Shown here piece after piece: positions 13,294 to 24,600 of a DNA stretch of 64,000 nucleotides. A program made the position numbers and the translations under genes. Source of the DNA: Toxonevra muliebris. Taxonomy: Eukaryota; Arthropoda; Insecta; Diptera; Pallopteridae. Positions within the stretch are counted from its first letter, which is position 1. Each line of letters begins with the position of its first letter. Location of the stretch: contig OY829329.1 of NCBI GenBank assembly GCA_963691655.1, positions 10,802,708 through 10,866,707 on the forward strand, read 5' to 3'. Below the pieces are notes generated by a model that saw nothing but the letters and a program-made list of their open reading frames with translations, had not been told where the DNA came from and made no database searches.

Positions 13294-13969
13294 CAGGGCC
13301 GTAGCCAGGATTTTGGTTCGGGGGGGGAGGGGCGGGGGCGTTTTCATTCGAAGAAAACCGACATTGACTTGCCATTACTGATGATGAGCCCGACCTCAAA
13401 ACAATTACCAAATGTACTAAAAATAGTCAGAGGCTCATTTTTTTTAAATGATTATCAGTGGGAATTTGGGCCATGATAAGAAATCCGGATGAGGTTGGCT
13501 TATATTCCCGAAATTCGTGCAGTTACTGCATTGAAAGCGGTCTTCCGAGTCGGGGTGCTCTGAGCAATAATGGGTTAAAGAATTAATAACATTTTAAGAT
13601 TGTTTCCTAGAACTTTGGAGCTGATCCACTACTACTGCCCTACATGGGCTTTCCGAATAAAATGGTTCCTAGTGTTTGTGAATGAATTTTTTATACTGAA
13701 CACGAATCTGAGTTCAAAAATTTCCCATCACGCCACGTTTTAGAAAAAATGGGATGGAAAACCCTAAAATAGAATTTTTTGCCATTTTTTTAAATTGAAG
13801 AGGGTGCTACAAACTTCGAAGACCAGAAATTATAGGCTGAATCATATCCTTCCAAATGAGCCCTAAACCCAAAACTGTAAAAAAAAAAACAATTACTGAC
13901 CTAGAAAAACTATAAATGCAAAATGGTCGGAACCCCCAAACGCCCCCTCCCCCCCTAAATACGGCATTG
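13294..13969. mobile_element. non-autonomous hAT-like DNA element, 676 bp, with 8-bp target duplication
   Basis: Left end CAGGGCCGTAGCCAGGATTT, right end (reverse complement) CAATGCCGTATTTAGGGGGG: imperfect terminal inverted repeats starting CA...GCCGTA. Both ends carry a G-rich/C-rich run inside. The element is bracketed by perfect 8-bp direct repeats ATCTATAG (13286-13293 and 13970-13977), the target-duplication length of the hAT superfamily. It has no transposase frame. It is inserted in the 3' end of a LINE remnant. Confidence 0.85.
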
Positions 13970-16628
13970 ATCTATAGAGTTTGTCGCAATAGGCGAAATT
14001 AAGGCCTCGATGATTAAGTGACCAGTTCCCGCTCTTTATTCAATCTAATCAAATCTAACAACGTTTATATCTTAGTTCTAATTTTTATGTTAATTTAAGT
14101 GTTTTTATGGTATCTTCCATCAATTTTCTCTATTTCTTGCTTTTAAAGGCTACTACAATAATTGCGACTTATTCACATAGATCAATTGCTTCGTACAAAA
14201 TCTAGAATGTTCAGACCGAAACGAAAGATACTTCCATTATATTCCAATTCCGCGTTCTTGAGAAATATAGTGATATATGTTTTCTCTATGTATTTTCAGC
14301 GTAGCGTATTTCAAAGTAGCGAAATTTGCTAAAATGAGAGGATTTTCTGATAGGTTAAAAATTTTTGCGCCGCCTTGTATATTGAACGCCTACAATACCC
14401 AGTCAGAACAAACAATCTGAGTTTGGTGAGACTTAAACAGAATGCCCTAGTTTTCTGATTATACTCGAAGTTTACTCATCCCCGGATATTAACGAAACCT
14501 CATAAGAATTTTGACCTTATGAACTATATAAATACCACGCCTTTTTTTTTTGATATTACAAACAACAATCAAGAGGTCAATTGTATTATGCACATAAAAT
14601 ATACAAAAAAATAATAAACAACATTTTGTAAAGTTGGATATTTTTGGTAGCTATTAAAAATCGCCCCCACACATTCATTCGTATCGTAACTTCTCCACTT
14701 CCTGCATCACTACCCACTTCCTCATTGTATCTTTATGGGAATTTTCAGCAAACACAACGACAACAAAAAAACTAAACTTTTATTTGGCACTTTATTCTAC
14801 AATGCTACCAACATTTCAACATAAAAATTCATAGTACCCCCTTGGTTCATGTTGTTGATATTTGTGTATTTAGTTGTTGCTGTGTTTGTGTCTGTCAATT
14901 ATTTATGAATACAAAGTTGTTATATACCAAAAGAATTTTCCATAGTAGTAGTGAAAGCAATAATTTTCTTTTTTGCTATTTTACCTTTTTGCTTTTTTTT
15001 TTTGCTTGTTTTTTGTAATGTTGTAAAATGTCAATAAAATTTGTTTTTTTTTGGTAGTACCGCACACTAACTTGATAATACTCGTAGCAGCATGGAAGCT
15101 GCATGTTTTTTGATAGGAAAAATTTGTTTAAAAAAAAAAAGAGTATAAATTCTGTCTGTCACTGGTGAGAATGTCGTCATTAATCTTAGGTGGAGTTTGT
15201 ATTATTTTTGTTGTCATGATATTATGGTAAATACTGGCAAGGCTACGTTTGAGCAGACCTCACGTGAGTGAATAATAAATGGAGTGGGAGTTTGCTAAAG
15301 TATATGAGTTCAAGAGCAGAAAATTTCAAGAGATGAAGTATAATTAGAAAAGTAGTAAAGAAACAAAAAATAAAAAAAATCACAAAGTAATATTAAATTT
15401 TTTTGCAAATGATTTTAAAAATTTTATACACACACATAAATGGTAAATCAGAATTTTGTAGGATAGATACAGAGAGGAGGGAAATTGGAAAATGCGAATG
15501 TAGTTTGAAAAGTAGTAAAATTTGTAAGTAATGTTAAATTAAATGCCAGAGCGTTTAAAAGAGCTAGAAGGCAAAAGAGTAGTGTCAAGAATTGGAAAAA
15601 AATATAGGGTGATCAAGTATCTTTAGCTGGATTCAAACTGAAATCAAAAAAAATATTCAGACTTCTTAATAAAAGGTTGTGTTAAATTCAATTAATTGAA
15701 TTTTGGTCTGATTTCTGAAAATATACTCTTAAATATAGACATGATTTATATACTGAAATAAAAAATTTAGAGCTGATTTCTATACTCGAAACTTAAACCA
15801 AAATTTTATACAGAAATAGAAAAGAAAAATCCGACCCGAATTCAAAACTAAAATGAACAATTAATTTATAACTGAACTCAAGCCTGGAATGAAAAATAAT
15901 TCGCATATCGCAAAATAAGTAAATAAATATATAAACAAATTACAAATATTTCCTTCCCGGAATAGTTTAAAAATAAATTATTACTACTTTAGTTTTCTTT
16001 CCTTCAACAACAGTAACAAGCAAGAAACAAAAAAAAAAAAACAAAAAACAGAAGAGAAGAAAATACTTAAGCCTAATATTATGCAACAATTTTGTTGCAG
16101 TACCCAAAACCTCATGAATTTTTCTTAAGCATTTTTTGCTGCTTTTTTATGTTGCATAAAAGTTCTCACTGGCATTTTGCCAATTTTATAGAAAAAAAAA
16201 CAAAACAAAAACAACAAAAATCATAACAAAAAGAGCGAAGCAGAAAAAACATGAATTTTTAGTTTGCTACTTATTCGTAAAACAAGTTACTCCTTTCTTT
16301 TCTTTTATTTATTTAATAAAATATATGTAGTGAGCTTATAGAAAATGCTGCACATTTTTCGTGGTTCTTTGTAATTATGCAATTTTGGTATTTTCCGCTT
16401 CTTATATTCGTTGTTCTATGTTATGTTTGTCATTACATAAACTATTAAAACAAAGTAGAGCTTAACTTGGTTACTTGCATAAATACAAAAAACAAAAACA
16501 TTTGCCGCCTACTTCTACTCATTATAAAATTCTGTACACAAATATAAAATTCTGTAACTCCCATTAACCTCTTCCGGAGTATATTGTGTTATATTAAAGG
16601 GCTAAGATTAAAAAATGTTACTACTTAC

Positions 16629-16780
16629 ATTTGTGGAAAGTTGACTACTTAAGCTGAGCACCTGTTCGCGCGCATCTAACAATTCACGTTTCAGTCGACG
16701 TATTTCATTTGCTTGACGCTCTTCAGCTGAACCATATAAAGAACTGCCACCAGAGAGTAATGAAGCAGCGCTTCCATGTA
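16629..16780 (-). CDS. sick: sickie / NAV coding exon e, start of coiled coil
   Basis: A 152-base exon only 141 bases after exon d; acceptor TTTCTTTTAG at 16781, donor ACAAAT|GTAAGTAG, leaving in phase 0. The peptide reads HGSAASLLSGGSSLYGSAEE then RQANEIRRLKRELLDAREQV then LSLSSQLSTN. The heptad-like spacing of Ile/Leu with basic and acidic flanks is a coiled-coil start. In vertebrate NAVs the same block (HGSA.SL...SSLY....E....EI..L.RELE.. ..V..L.SQL..N) precedes 'AHLVAAFEQSL' and, further on, the AAA ATPase domain. The following exon was not found in 1-16600, so the next intron is at least 16.6 kb. This exon is the strongest single piece of evidence for NAV identity. Confidence 0.95.
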
Positions 16781-16921
16781 CTAAAAGAAAACAAAAAGTA
16801 AACGATTTATTAACACAAAATCAAAAAATATTCATATTTTCCAGAGTATACATTTAGGGTTTAGTTTTTTCTTTTGTATAAACATAACATTTATTTGCTT
16901 TATTTATCTATTTCATTTTAC

Positions 16922-17280
16922 CTTCATCATTTTTCTTTGGATATGTTAAACGATGTGCACTTGTTGTGGTCCCAGTTAGGCCAGCCATACCCAGAGTACC
17001 AGCGTGTGTTGGTGATAGAGGTCCTCCGAAACCACGATTAATAGGTGTTGGTGATGTAGGTTGACTCCATGCAACTGGTGTAATGCCTACACCTCCGCCG
17101 CTGCTTCCAACAGATTGTACACCACCATGTGAAGCTGCTGCCGCTGCAGCGGCCATTTGCGCATTTAAAACACCATTTTGTGCACCAATCGTACCAACAG
17201 GCAGACAATAGTATGGTTCAATTTCAACATCAGGACCGCGACTCAACATTGAAGGATACATTTTCTCGGATTTTGTAGAT
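16922..17280 (-). CDS. sick: sickie / NAV coding exon d
   Basis: Starts after acceptor ATCTATAG at 17281 and ends GATGAAG|GTAAAA. Two bases from exon c plus one here restore Arg, giving NSIRSTKSEKMYPSMLSRGP across the junction, which I recognise as a NAV-family block (STKSEKMY). It continues DVEIEPYYCLPVG, an Ala run, a Gly/Ser region and a Pro/Thr-rich tail ending TYPKKNDE. A methionine at 17261 is internal: the frame is open upstream to the acceptor. The one leftover base joins the next exon as Val (DE-VHGSAAS). Conservation of both edges and the matching phase make this exon secure, although the Gly/Ala middle would be poorly conserved between flies. Confidence 0.92.
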
Positions 17281-17365
17281 CTATAGATAGAAATAAATGG
17301 AAGTTATTATGTGTAATCAATATGTGAAATGCTTTCAAGCTACACAGAAAAATTATTTGAAATAA

Positions 17366-17382
17366 CACCTAAAAGTATGCAA
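17366..17382 (-). promoter_or_regulatory. Su(Hw)-like binding motif (exact core)
   Basis: Reverse complement reads TTGCATACTTTTAGGTG; matches YWGCMTACTTHY and the downstream GG half. Confidence 0.7.
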
Positions 17383-17519
17383 TTCTTGCGGTGATTTTAC
17401 AAAATGCAAAGCCAACTAAAGTGTCTACAACACTCTTGTAATATTATTTAAAGTCTGAAACAATTTTCTACTCACTAAAACCACATTTTTATTATTTATT
17501 ATTGTTTTACTGATAAATA

Positions 17520-17538
17520 GCGCCTAAAAGTCTGCAAC
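17520..17538 (-). promoter_or_regulatory. Su(Hw)-like motif, one core mismatch
   Basis: Reverse complement GTTGCAGACTTTTAGGCGC; a full-length match to the extended motif except A instead of T in the core. Confidence 0.55.
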
Positions 17539-17728
17539 ATTCTCTTATTTAATTTTAAATATTCCCTGAAATACAAAGTTTTAATTTCCGTTGCCATTCA
17601 ACCGCAGGCGGTAAGTAGAAAAAACAACAACAGCAGCAACGGCAATTGCAATAAAAATCAATCACGCGCTTAAATCATCACGTTCCGTTCGCTCAGAACA
17701 GCATGTCATTTTCGAGTGATTTAGTAAA

Positions 17729-17745
17729 GTTTACTTTTAGGCGCA
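17729..17745 (+). promoter_or_regulatory. Su(Hw)-like motif, degenerate core
   Basis: AGTTTACTTTTAGGCGC: the TACTTTTAGGCGC half is exact; GCA is replaced by GTT. Confidence 0.4.
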
Positions 17746-18719
17746 CATATTAACACACACACACACACTTGCATCATGCATGCATTGCACCATACACACG
17801 TACCTTAAACACCAACCAGAGCCAGACGATTGCAAATTTCCGCTTTTTCTTTCTATTTTTGGAAAGACGGAAGCGGAATGTTTGTGGCATGAGATTGTGT
17901 TGGTGTTAGTTTTCGGGGTAGTGGTGTTAGTTTAGTTAGTTTATTAGGCTATTATGAGAACACAAATTTTCGTGCTGCCTACTTTTAACCTTATGAGGCT
18001 GTAAATACATATACGAGTATATGTTTGAATGTATGTGAATGCATGTGTGTTTGTGCAGTAAACTGCAGTGTGAAACCAAATGTTGTCATGCTATTTTACA
18101 ATTTTCAACATTTCCGTTTAAGTTGAAGTAAATTTCTGGTTGGACATCATATGTGGTTGGTGAGTGGTGATGGTAAAATTGGAGTAGAGGAAATCATGTT
18201 GTTTGGTATGTCGATACAGGGAAATGTTGCTGTTGCAAGTTCCTGAAACTTTCAGTGTACTTTATTGAATAAAAAAAAAAAAGTTGTGAAAGATTTTCTT
18301 TATAAAGATTTATCGAACATAATTTGGGATGGTAGGATGTAAAGAGTGTTTAAATTACAATCTTTCATTGCTGCGCTGTTGTACCTTAGGAGTTTAATCA
18401 GACTTAAAAATTGTTTCCAAACTAAGTTAATTTCTACACATTTCTCGAAGGTCAATTGTAGCTAGTAAAAAATGTAACATTAGTTCAAGGAAGGAAGGCA
18501 GCAGACTTAAATGAAAAACTTGGAAAAATTAGCTTTTAATGTTGACCAAATATGGAGCAGTATCTCAGCATATTCCCTGTGAATCCGGTATAGTTTGAAG
18601 TATTGAACAGTCAGTCCAGGAAGTTTAAGGATCCCAAAACCAGAATGTTCCGTTGCAACCTTGGATTAAAGATCGAGTAGATAATTTCGATGAGCACACA
18701 AGTATTTAATATCGGTGTG

Positions 18720-20430
18720 TCGCTTAGTATGAGCATAGAACTAACTAGAGTCAGTAGGGTAGTGACAACTGACTAGTCAAAACCGACGACTAACTGATAA
18801 ACTGAATTGAGTTAATACCTTGAATCTGATTTATAGTAAAATTCAACTAGTTGAAGCCGACGAACGTTGAACTAGTTTAAGCGAACAAGTAAAAGCTCCG
18901 AGCTGATTAGAGATAGTTAAAACTGAGTGACATGCACATTAAACTGGTTAAGACCAACGAGTAGGAGCTGGCTACAGAAAATTAAAAGTTGTGTAGGACT
19001 GGAGATAATTAGAACTGGTGCTCAATTAGTTGAAACCAACGAGTACAATCATGTGACTACCTAGAACTAATTAGAAGTGACATTCAATTCATTAAAACAG
19101 ACAAGAGGGAACATCCGACTGATTAAATCCAATGGGTAAAGCCAAATAATTAATTTAAACCGACGAGTAGGAGCATATAACGAACTAGAGGTGAACCGTA
19201 GTGGCATTTAACTAGTCAATACCGACGAGTAGAAGCAAATAATCAATTGTAAGGGATTCAAAGTGGCGTTCAACTGATTAAAACAGACAAGAAGGAAAAT
19301 CCGGCTGATTAGAGTTAATGAGTAAAGCCAAACGATTAGTTTAAACCAACGAGTAAGAGCATACAACGAATTGGAGCTGATAAATAATTTAGTAGAAGAA
19401 TCCGACGAGTAGAAGCAGCTGAGGAACCAGAGCCAATGAATTGTAGCTTCCAGTTAGTTAAAATCGTCAAATAGAAGCATATGATTAACGGAAAGTGATT
19501 AGAATTGGTGCTCAATTAGCTGAAACCAAGTGATTAGAAGTGCGGTTCAACTAATTAAAATAAACGAATAGGAACATCCGACTGAGTAGAGCTTGGACCC
19601 AATGAGTAGAGCTATATATATAGTTAAAACCGACAAGTAAGAGTATATTACCAACTGAAACTAATTAGTTGTAGGATTCAACTAGATTGAGTTGACGAAT
19701 AGTTGCATCCAACGAGAAGGAGTATCCGACGAGTAGGGACATCCGATGAGTAGGGGCATTCGATGAGTAGGGGCATTCGATGAGTCGGAACCTCCGATGA
19801 GTTGGGACATCCGATGAGTAGGGACATCCGACGAGTAGGATCAGACGAGGAGCTAGACCCAACGAATTATGGCGTAAATCTAGAAACATGTGACTTATTG
19901 GAACTGTTAAGTACTGGTGCTCAGCCAGTTGACACCAACGAGTAGAATTCAGCAAATTCAAATCAACGAGTAGAAATATACGGCTAATTAGAGCCGCAGA
20001 TTAGAGGCATACGATTAAGTAAAGCCGACGTGTAAAGCATATAACTAACTCAAGCTGATTTACTGTAGGACTCAACTATTTTAATTTGACGAATAGGAAC
20101 ATCCGACGAGTGGAAACATCCGAGGAGTAGGAACATCCCACAGGTAGAAGCGTCCGAGGAACTAGAGTCAATGAATTGTGGCGTGCAACTAATTAAAACC
20201 GTCAAGTAGAAGCATATATCTATTTTGAGCTAATCAATTAAGGTGTTCAGCCAGTTGAAACCAACAAGTAAGAGCTTCCGACTAACTAGCGCTAATGAAT
20301 AAATGCGTACAACATGAAAAGGATCATTCGACTAACTGAAATTAATTAGTATTTATTGTAGTGGCGTTCAATTAGTAGAACCGACAAGTAGAAGCAAAAT
20401 ACTGATTTGAGCCAGTAAGTAGTGGCATAC
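18720..20430. repeat. diverged minisatellite, about 1.7 kb
   Basis: Dozens of short degenerate units built from 'ACCGACGAGTAGAAGCAT', 'CGACTAACTAGAGCTAATGA' and 'GTGGCGTTCAACTAGTTAAA' words. A more regular subarray at about 19715-19845 repeats a 17-base unit (ACATCCGATGAGTAGGG) about seven times. It lies wholly in the intron between exons c and d. Confidence 0.85.
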
Positions 20431-21808
20431 TAAATTATTTAGCCACTTTAGAAGGCCTGCATTTTCTAATTTCTACTCCGACACCCACTACTCTCACTGC
20501 AACCTAAGAGAAGCCAGAGTATTAAGTTGAGTCTCGACTGACAGGAAAGAAAGCTAAGTCAAATTAAAATTGATAATTTTAAACCGAAATCTTAAACATC
20601 TCTAATAAAAACCTTAAGATTCTCTTAAATTTATGACTTAGAATTAACGCCTAAGACGCTCTTTTTTTGTTTTGGTAAACCTTTCTCTATTTCTGAGTTT
20701 TCTTGTAAGAAAACCACAAAACTTCTACCGCTACCACTCTTATGTAAGAAGCTTTTCATTTAAAAATCTTTGCAGAATAACTTAATATTTTGCATAAATT
20801 TTAATTAACTGTAACCACAAAATATTTTGTGCCATGAGCTTCTATCACTACACAAAAGTGTTAATGCCAACACTGCATGCATTTTGTGGTTTATACATAA
20901 ATTCATTTAGATGCGCATTTTCCAGCATTAAGTGACAAATTTATATACATTATACGACAACGACTGAATGACAGCAACAAAATAAGATAACACATACAAA
21001 CGACTAAAATAAGAAAAAGCATGAGCAAATCTCTCAAAACCTTTGAAAATATTTCGTTCAGCACCGCATAAATATAAACAAAAGATATTTTGAAATATTA
21101 TCAGAAAATGACAAGAAACAAATAATAAAAAGAAAAAAACTAGAAAACTTTGCAAAAAGTTTTTGAATAAGTAAAAAGGGGAAATTTATGCATATAATTT
21201 TTAGTAAATAGGGATTTTTCAAATATGTGTTTGTACACATTACTGTGTATGGGGAAGAATGCAACACTGCTTGTGTTTGTGTATATGAATGCAGCACTGA
21301 GTAATGCACATATGTATTCCCAGCAAAAAAAAAAAAAGTAACAGATAACTGACATTAATGGAATTTTGCAATGCAAAATATAAAATTACATACTATCTGC
21401 AACAACAAAAATGAGTAAAGATGTGATGACGAGACAACGGTTGGTTGGTTGGTTGGTTGGTCGTCGTTCGGTCATTCTGACGGTCATTGATCGCCAAATA
21501 TGCAGTCACTGGTGATGAATGCGCTATGATATCAGAAGCTGACAACAATGCTGTAAAATTCATATATTTACCACTGCAGTGCTGTAATATAATTTGGTGA
21601 ATGTGTTGAAATATGAGATAGCAGAGTGTAGCCATGCATGTATGTGTGTGTGTGTGTGTGTGTGCTTGCAAGCTTGTGGTTGTGTAAAATACACTTTCAT
21701 GCGTGAATAAATTTTCCATTGAATAATGGTTAGTTAGTTGCTGCTTTTATTTTACAAAGTTTTGATTTAAATAAACGTTAGGTTCATTAGATTTCTAATA
21801 AAATTTAC

Positions 21809-21824
21809 AGCATGCTTTTAGGAT
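21809..21824 (+). promoter_or_regulatory. Su(Hw)-like motif, one core mismatch
   Basis: AGCATGCTTTTAGGAT; the same variant (GCATGCTTTTAGGAT) recurs at 47273, suggesting copies of one ancestral sequence. Confidence 0.5.
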
Positions 21825-21922
21825 GGTATCGTGTTGCTGTAAAATTTAATTTTACATATGTGGGTAGCAAAAATGCTGCAGTGTTGCTTTCATTTGATTT
21901 ATTTTTTTATTGTAATATTTAT

Positions 21923-21938
21923 AACATACTTTTAGGAG
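21923..21938 (+). promoter_or_regulatory. Su(Hw)-like motif, one core mismatch
   Basis: AACATACTTTTAGGAG, about 115 bases from the preceding site and in the same orientation. Confidence 0.5.
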
Positions 21939-22328
21939 GTATTAATTAAAAAAAATAATTTCATAAAATATAGATGAAGGATGCTGCATAGATGTAAGCG
22001 ATTTCAATGAAAAATGTTAAAATAAATACAAACTGGCATTTTAAATAATAAAATTTGTTGCATATTTTTTAGCGTAGTATTTCAAACATACAAAATATTA
22101 TAACAATTTGTAGTTTTTTCAATGGATAAAAATTTTATTTATAAAAATTTAACATTAATCATGAGTTTAATGCATATTTTTAAGTGTGTGATGAAATACA
22201 CATCAAATATACATCAAAGATCCCTAGACCATCTCTGACTTTATCACTATACATAAAGACTGTTATTATTAAACGAAAATTCTTTCGGGTATTTAAAATA
22301 ATGAATTTTAGATTATAACAGGTAATTA

Positions 22329-22346
22329 TTGCATACTTTTGGGCGC
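22329..22346 (+). promoter_or_regulatory. Su(Hw)-like binding motif (best match)
   Basis: TTGCATACTTTTGGGCGC: matches the full Drosophila-type motif including the GGGC downstream half as I remember it. Confidence 0.75.
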
Positions 22347-22740
22347 TTTCTTTATCAGTTGTTTATGTACTACTTTTTCCCCTTTGTCATCTTAATTAAC
22401 TTTAAAATTCCTAAGACTGAATTTAAGCATGCAGCCTTTATTTGCACATCATTCACTCTATGATTTAGTGATGTTTTCTTTCATTCTCTTCCAAAACAAA
22501 ACTCAAAAGTTCACAACCTTATTGACATGTCAAATTCTAATATCCTCAACTCAACGCATCATAATTTCCGCATCTCCTTGAATATGCTATAAAATATTTT
22601 TATATGTTACTTCCCTACAACTTTTTACACTTAAGAAAGTTTTCATGTCTCTGCATAAGTATATAAGCAAATAAACGGGCACTTATATACATGTGCATAC
22701 AAAAACAAATATAGCACAAACTATTGCCGTACACATAAAA

Positions 22741-22758
22741 ACCTAAAAGTATGCAACA
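22741..22758 (-). promoter_or_regulatory. Su(Hw)-like binding motif (exact core)
   Basis: Reverse complement TGTTGCATACTTTTAGGT; exact core plus the TGTT upstream extension. Confidence 0.7.
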
Positions 22759-22939
22759 ACATATTTTCTTCTAGTCTTTTCTTTGTAAAATGTTATATTG
22801 TTGTGCATATCTTTTGTTCAAATGTAAGCAGATTATTATCAAGCAAAAACAGAAATAAACTTAAAATTAAAGTTAAAGAAATGTGTATAAAATTTAAATT
22901 ATGCAAAATATTTCTTTTAAAAATAATACAAAATATGTT

Positions 22940-22955
22940 TAGCATACTTTTCAAC
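22940..22955 (+). promoter_or_regulatory. Su(Hw)-like motif (exact core, no GG half)
   Basis: TAGCATACTTTTCAAC fits YWGCMTACTTHY. Confidence 0.55.
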
Positions 22956-23142
22956 ACTTCTCAAACGTGTGTGTGTGTGCGTATTTGTGCGTGCATGCAT
23001 ACAATGTAAATGCGTATGCAAGCGTGCAGGCAAGAAGTAAAACAATTTTATACCGCATTTTAGAAGCATGCAATATGCATGTCAAAAGGCGTGTTTCCAC
23101 AACTTTTACACTTGCAGTTTTTGCATGTGAAAATGTTTATGC

Positions 23143-23158
23143 TGAAAAGTATGCAACA
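23143..23158 (-). promoter_or_regulatory. Su(Hw)-like motif (exact core, no GG half)
   Basis: Reverse complement TGTTGCATACTTTTCA; upstream TGTT and core exact. Confidence 0.55.
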
Positions 23159-23449
23159 ATGCATAAATTATGATGAAGGATAGAACTTTGCATGTAGCAT
23201 AGGTAAAAAGCATAAACATTTTAGATTGTTTATGAGCGGATGTTACCAAAGAACTGTGAAGAATTTAAATGCAGCTAAAATAAATGATAGCGAAGAAAAA
23301 TGAAGGAAACATTTAAGCAAAGTAGAAAATTCATGAAATTGCAAAGTTTATGTTTGGTGTTTATTTGTAGTTGTGAAAATATAAATATATGCGTGTAGTA
23401 TTTACGAAATGGTAGTTTTCTTGTAAATAGAAATCTAGTTGAATTTTTT

Positions 23450-23900
23450 TTTTTTTTTTTTTGTTTGAAAATACGTTTATCCGAAACTTGAAATTTCGAT
23501 ATATTTACGATTTATAATGTTCTAAAATAATAAATAAAATGTTTTCAGTTATAAAACCCTTTTCTAGGTTTTTTGATTTTTATCCGGTTTATCCGAATGT
23601 GAAAATTTAGCCAAATTTCAGTGGAAAACCCAAAAAACGAGAAAAGAGTCTCAAAAACATTATAAACAGATATTTAATTTTTATCCGTTTTATCCGAATG
23701 TGAAAAACAAGCCTTACTACAATGAAAATTCAAAAAGAAGATGAGAAATATTCAAAATAAGATATTGATTCATTATCCGAAAGTGGAAATCAAGGTAAAT
23801 TATGATATGAAAAAAAATTTCCGAAAATAGCATTTAAAATTTGATTCCGCTTCATTTTAAAATGTATGAACTTTATTCGAAGCATCAAATACAGCCAAAA
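23450..23900. repeat. diverged TTATCCG-rich repeat
   Basis: Several copies of 'TTTTTATCCGTTTTATCCGAA' (in part) and 'TGTGAAAA..AAGCC' words. Related to the repeats at 25.3-25.96 kb and 28.76-29.06 kb. Confidence 0.6.
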
Positions 23901-24231
23901 TAATATATATACATGATTTGAAATAATGGATTTAATTATTAGGCATTTAATTTAACGTGAAATTATGCAAATAAGCGAACAAGAAAAAGTTAACTGTTAT
24001 ACATCAAGTAGGTAAAGTGCATAAAATTATGTTTCACCTTGGATATGTCCGTTCTTTCAAGTAGCTTTAAAAGTGAACAACAATTTGAGGTGATGAGAAA
24101 GTATTAGAGGAAAATATATTGGAAAAAATAGTTTGTGAAATGCAAAATATTCATTCCAAAGTGCATTTATACTTGGGAAAAAATATTGAAATAAAGAAAC
24201 ATCCATGGAAGACAAAAAGTCAACTACTTAC

Positions 24232-24600
24232 CTTATACTATTACTGCGATTCAAACGTGGACTTTGCACATAAGGTGACTCTGTGCCTCCAATTGTGCCG
24301 CCTGCACCTGCACTGCAACCTCCACCACCACCTCCAGCAGCTGCTGCCGCCGCCGCCGCCGCTGCCGCTACAGCTGCTGCTGCAGCATTACGATGCTGAA
24401 GTATTTTATGTCCATGCCGTGTCATGGAAGGTGAACCAATTTGTATGTTTTCCAATGTATCACCATCGGATAAACGACTGCCTGCGGTATTGCTATGCTT
24501 TAACCACATAGCATAGGTGCTGTATTCAGGTTTCACTTCGGCATAGGTTTGTGTATCGGATAATGAGCCATCAATCATTTTGCCAGGACGATTTGACATT
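24232..24600 (-). CDS. sick: sickie / NAV coding exon c with poly-Ala/poly-Gly tract
   Basis: Acceptor is a T-rich run ending GTGTTTTTAG at 24601 and donor is ATAAG|GTAAGTAG. The split codon CAT-AG|A from exon b gives Arg, so the join reads FQHR-MSNRPGKMIDG. The exon encodes SDTQTYAEVKPEYSTYAMWL, a NAV-like segment, then LSDGDTLENIQIGSPSMTRH. A run of about 17 Ala interrupted by one Val is followed by six Gly (about 24300-24390), and the exon ends SPRLNRSNSIR. The homopolymer comes from GCN/GGN codons (CCGCCGCCGCC on the plus strand) and is a likely length-polymorphic site. A 1.4-kb intron separates it from exon b and a 6.95-kb intron from exon d. Confidence 0.9.

Larger units (their letters stand above)
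1..16628 (-). other. intron 3' of exon e (partial)
   Basis: Begins with GTAAGTAG at 16628 and runs beyond position 1; no acceptor or NAV exon was found. It contains the satellite at 2.6-5.0 kb, the LINE remnants, the transposase remnant and the hAT-like element listed separately. In 1-2630, 5000-7250, 8620-10470 and 13980-16600 I see only AT-rich sequence, homopolymer runs and short ORFs without family resemblance. Around 15.6-15.9 kb there is a weak, diverged array of 'A-rich + TTCAGA/CTGAAAT' words. Confidence 0.8.
17281..24231 (-). other. intron between exons c and d
   Basis: A 6.95-kb intron starting GTAAGTAG and ending CTATCTATAG. It holds Su(Hw)-like motifs (17366, 17520, 17729, 21809, 21923, 22329, 22741, 22940, 23143), the minisatellite at 18.7-20.4 kb, a (GGTT)n run near 21440, (TG)n near 21640 and 22965, and TTATCCG-rich repeat sequence at 23.45-23.9 kb. 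No exon or RNA gene is recognisable inside. Confidence 0.85.
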
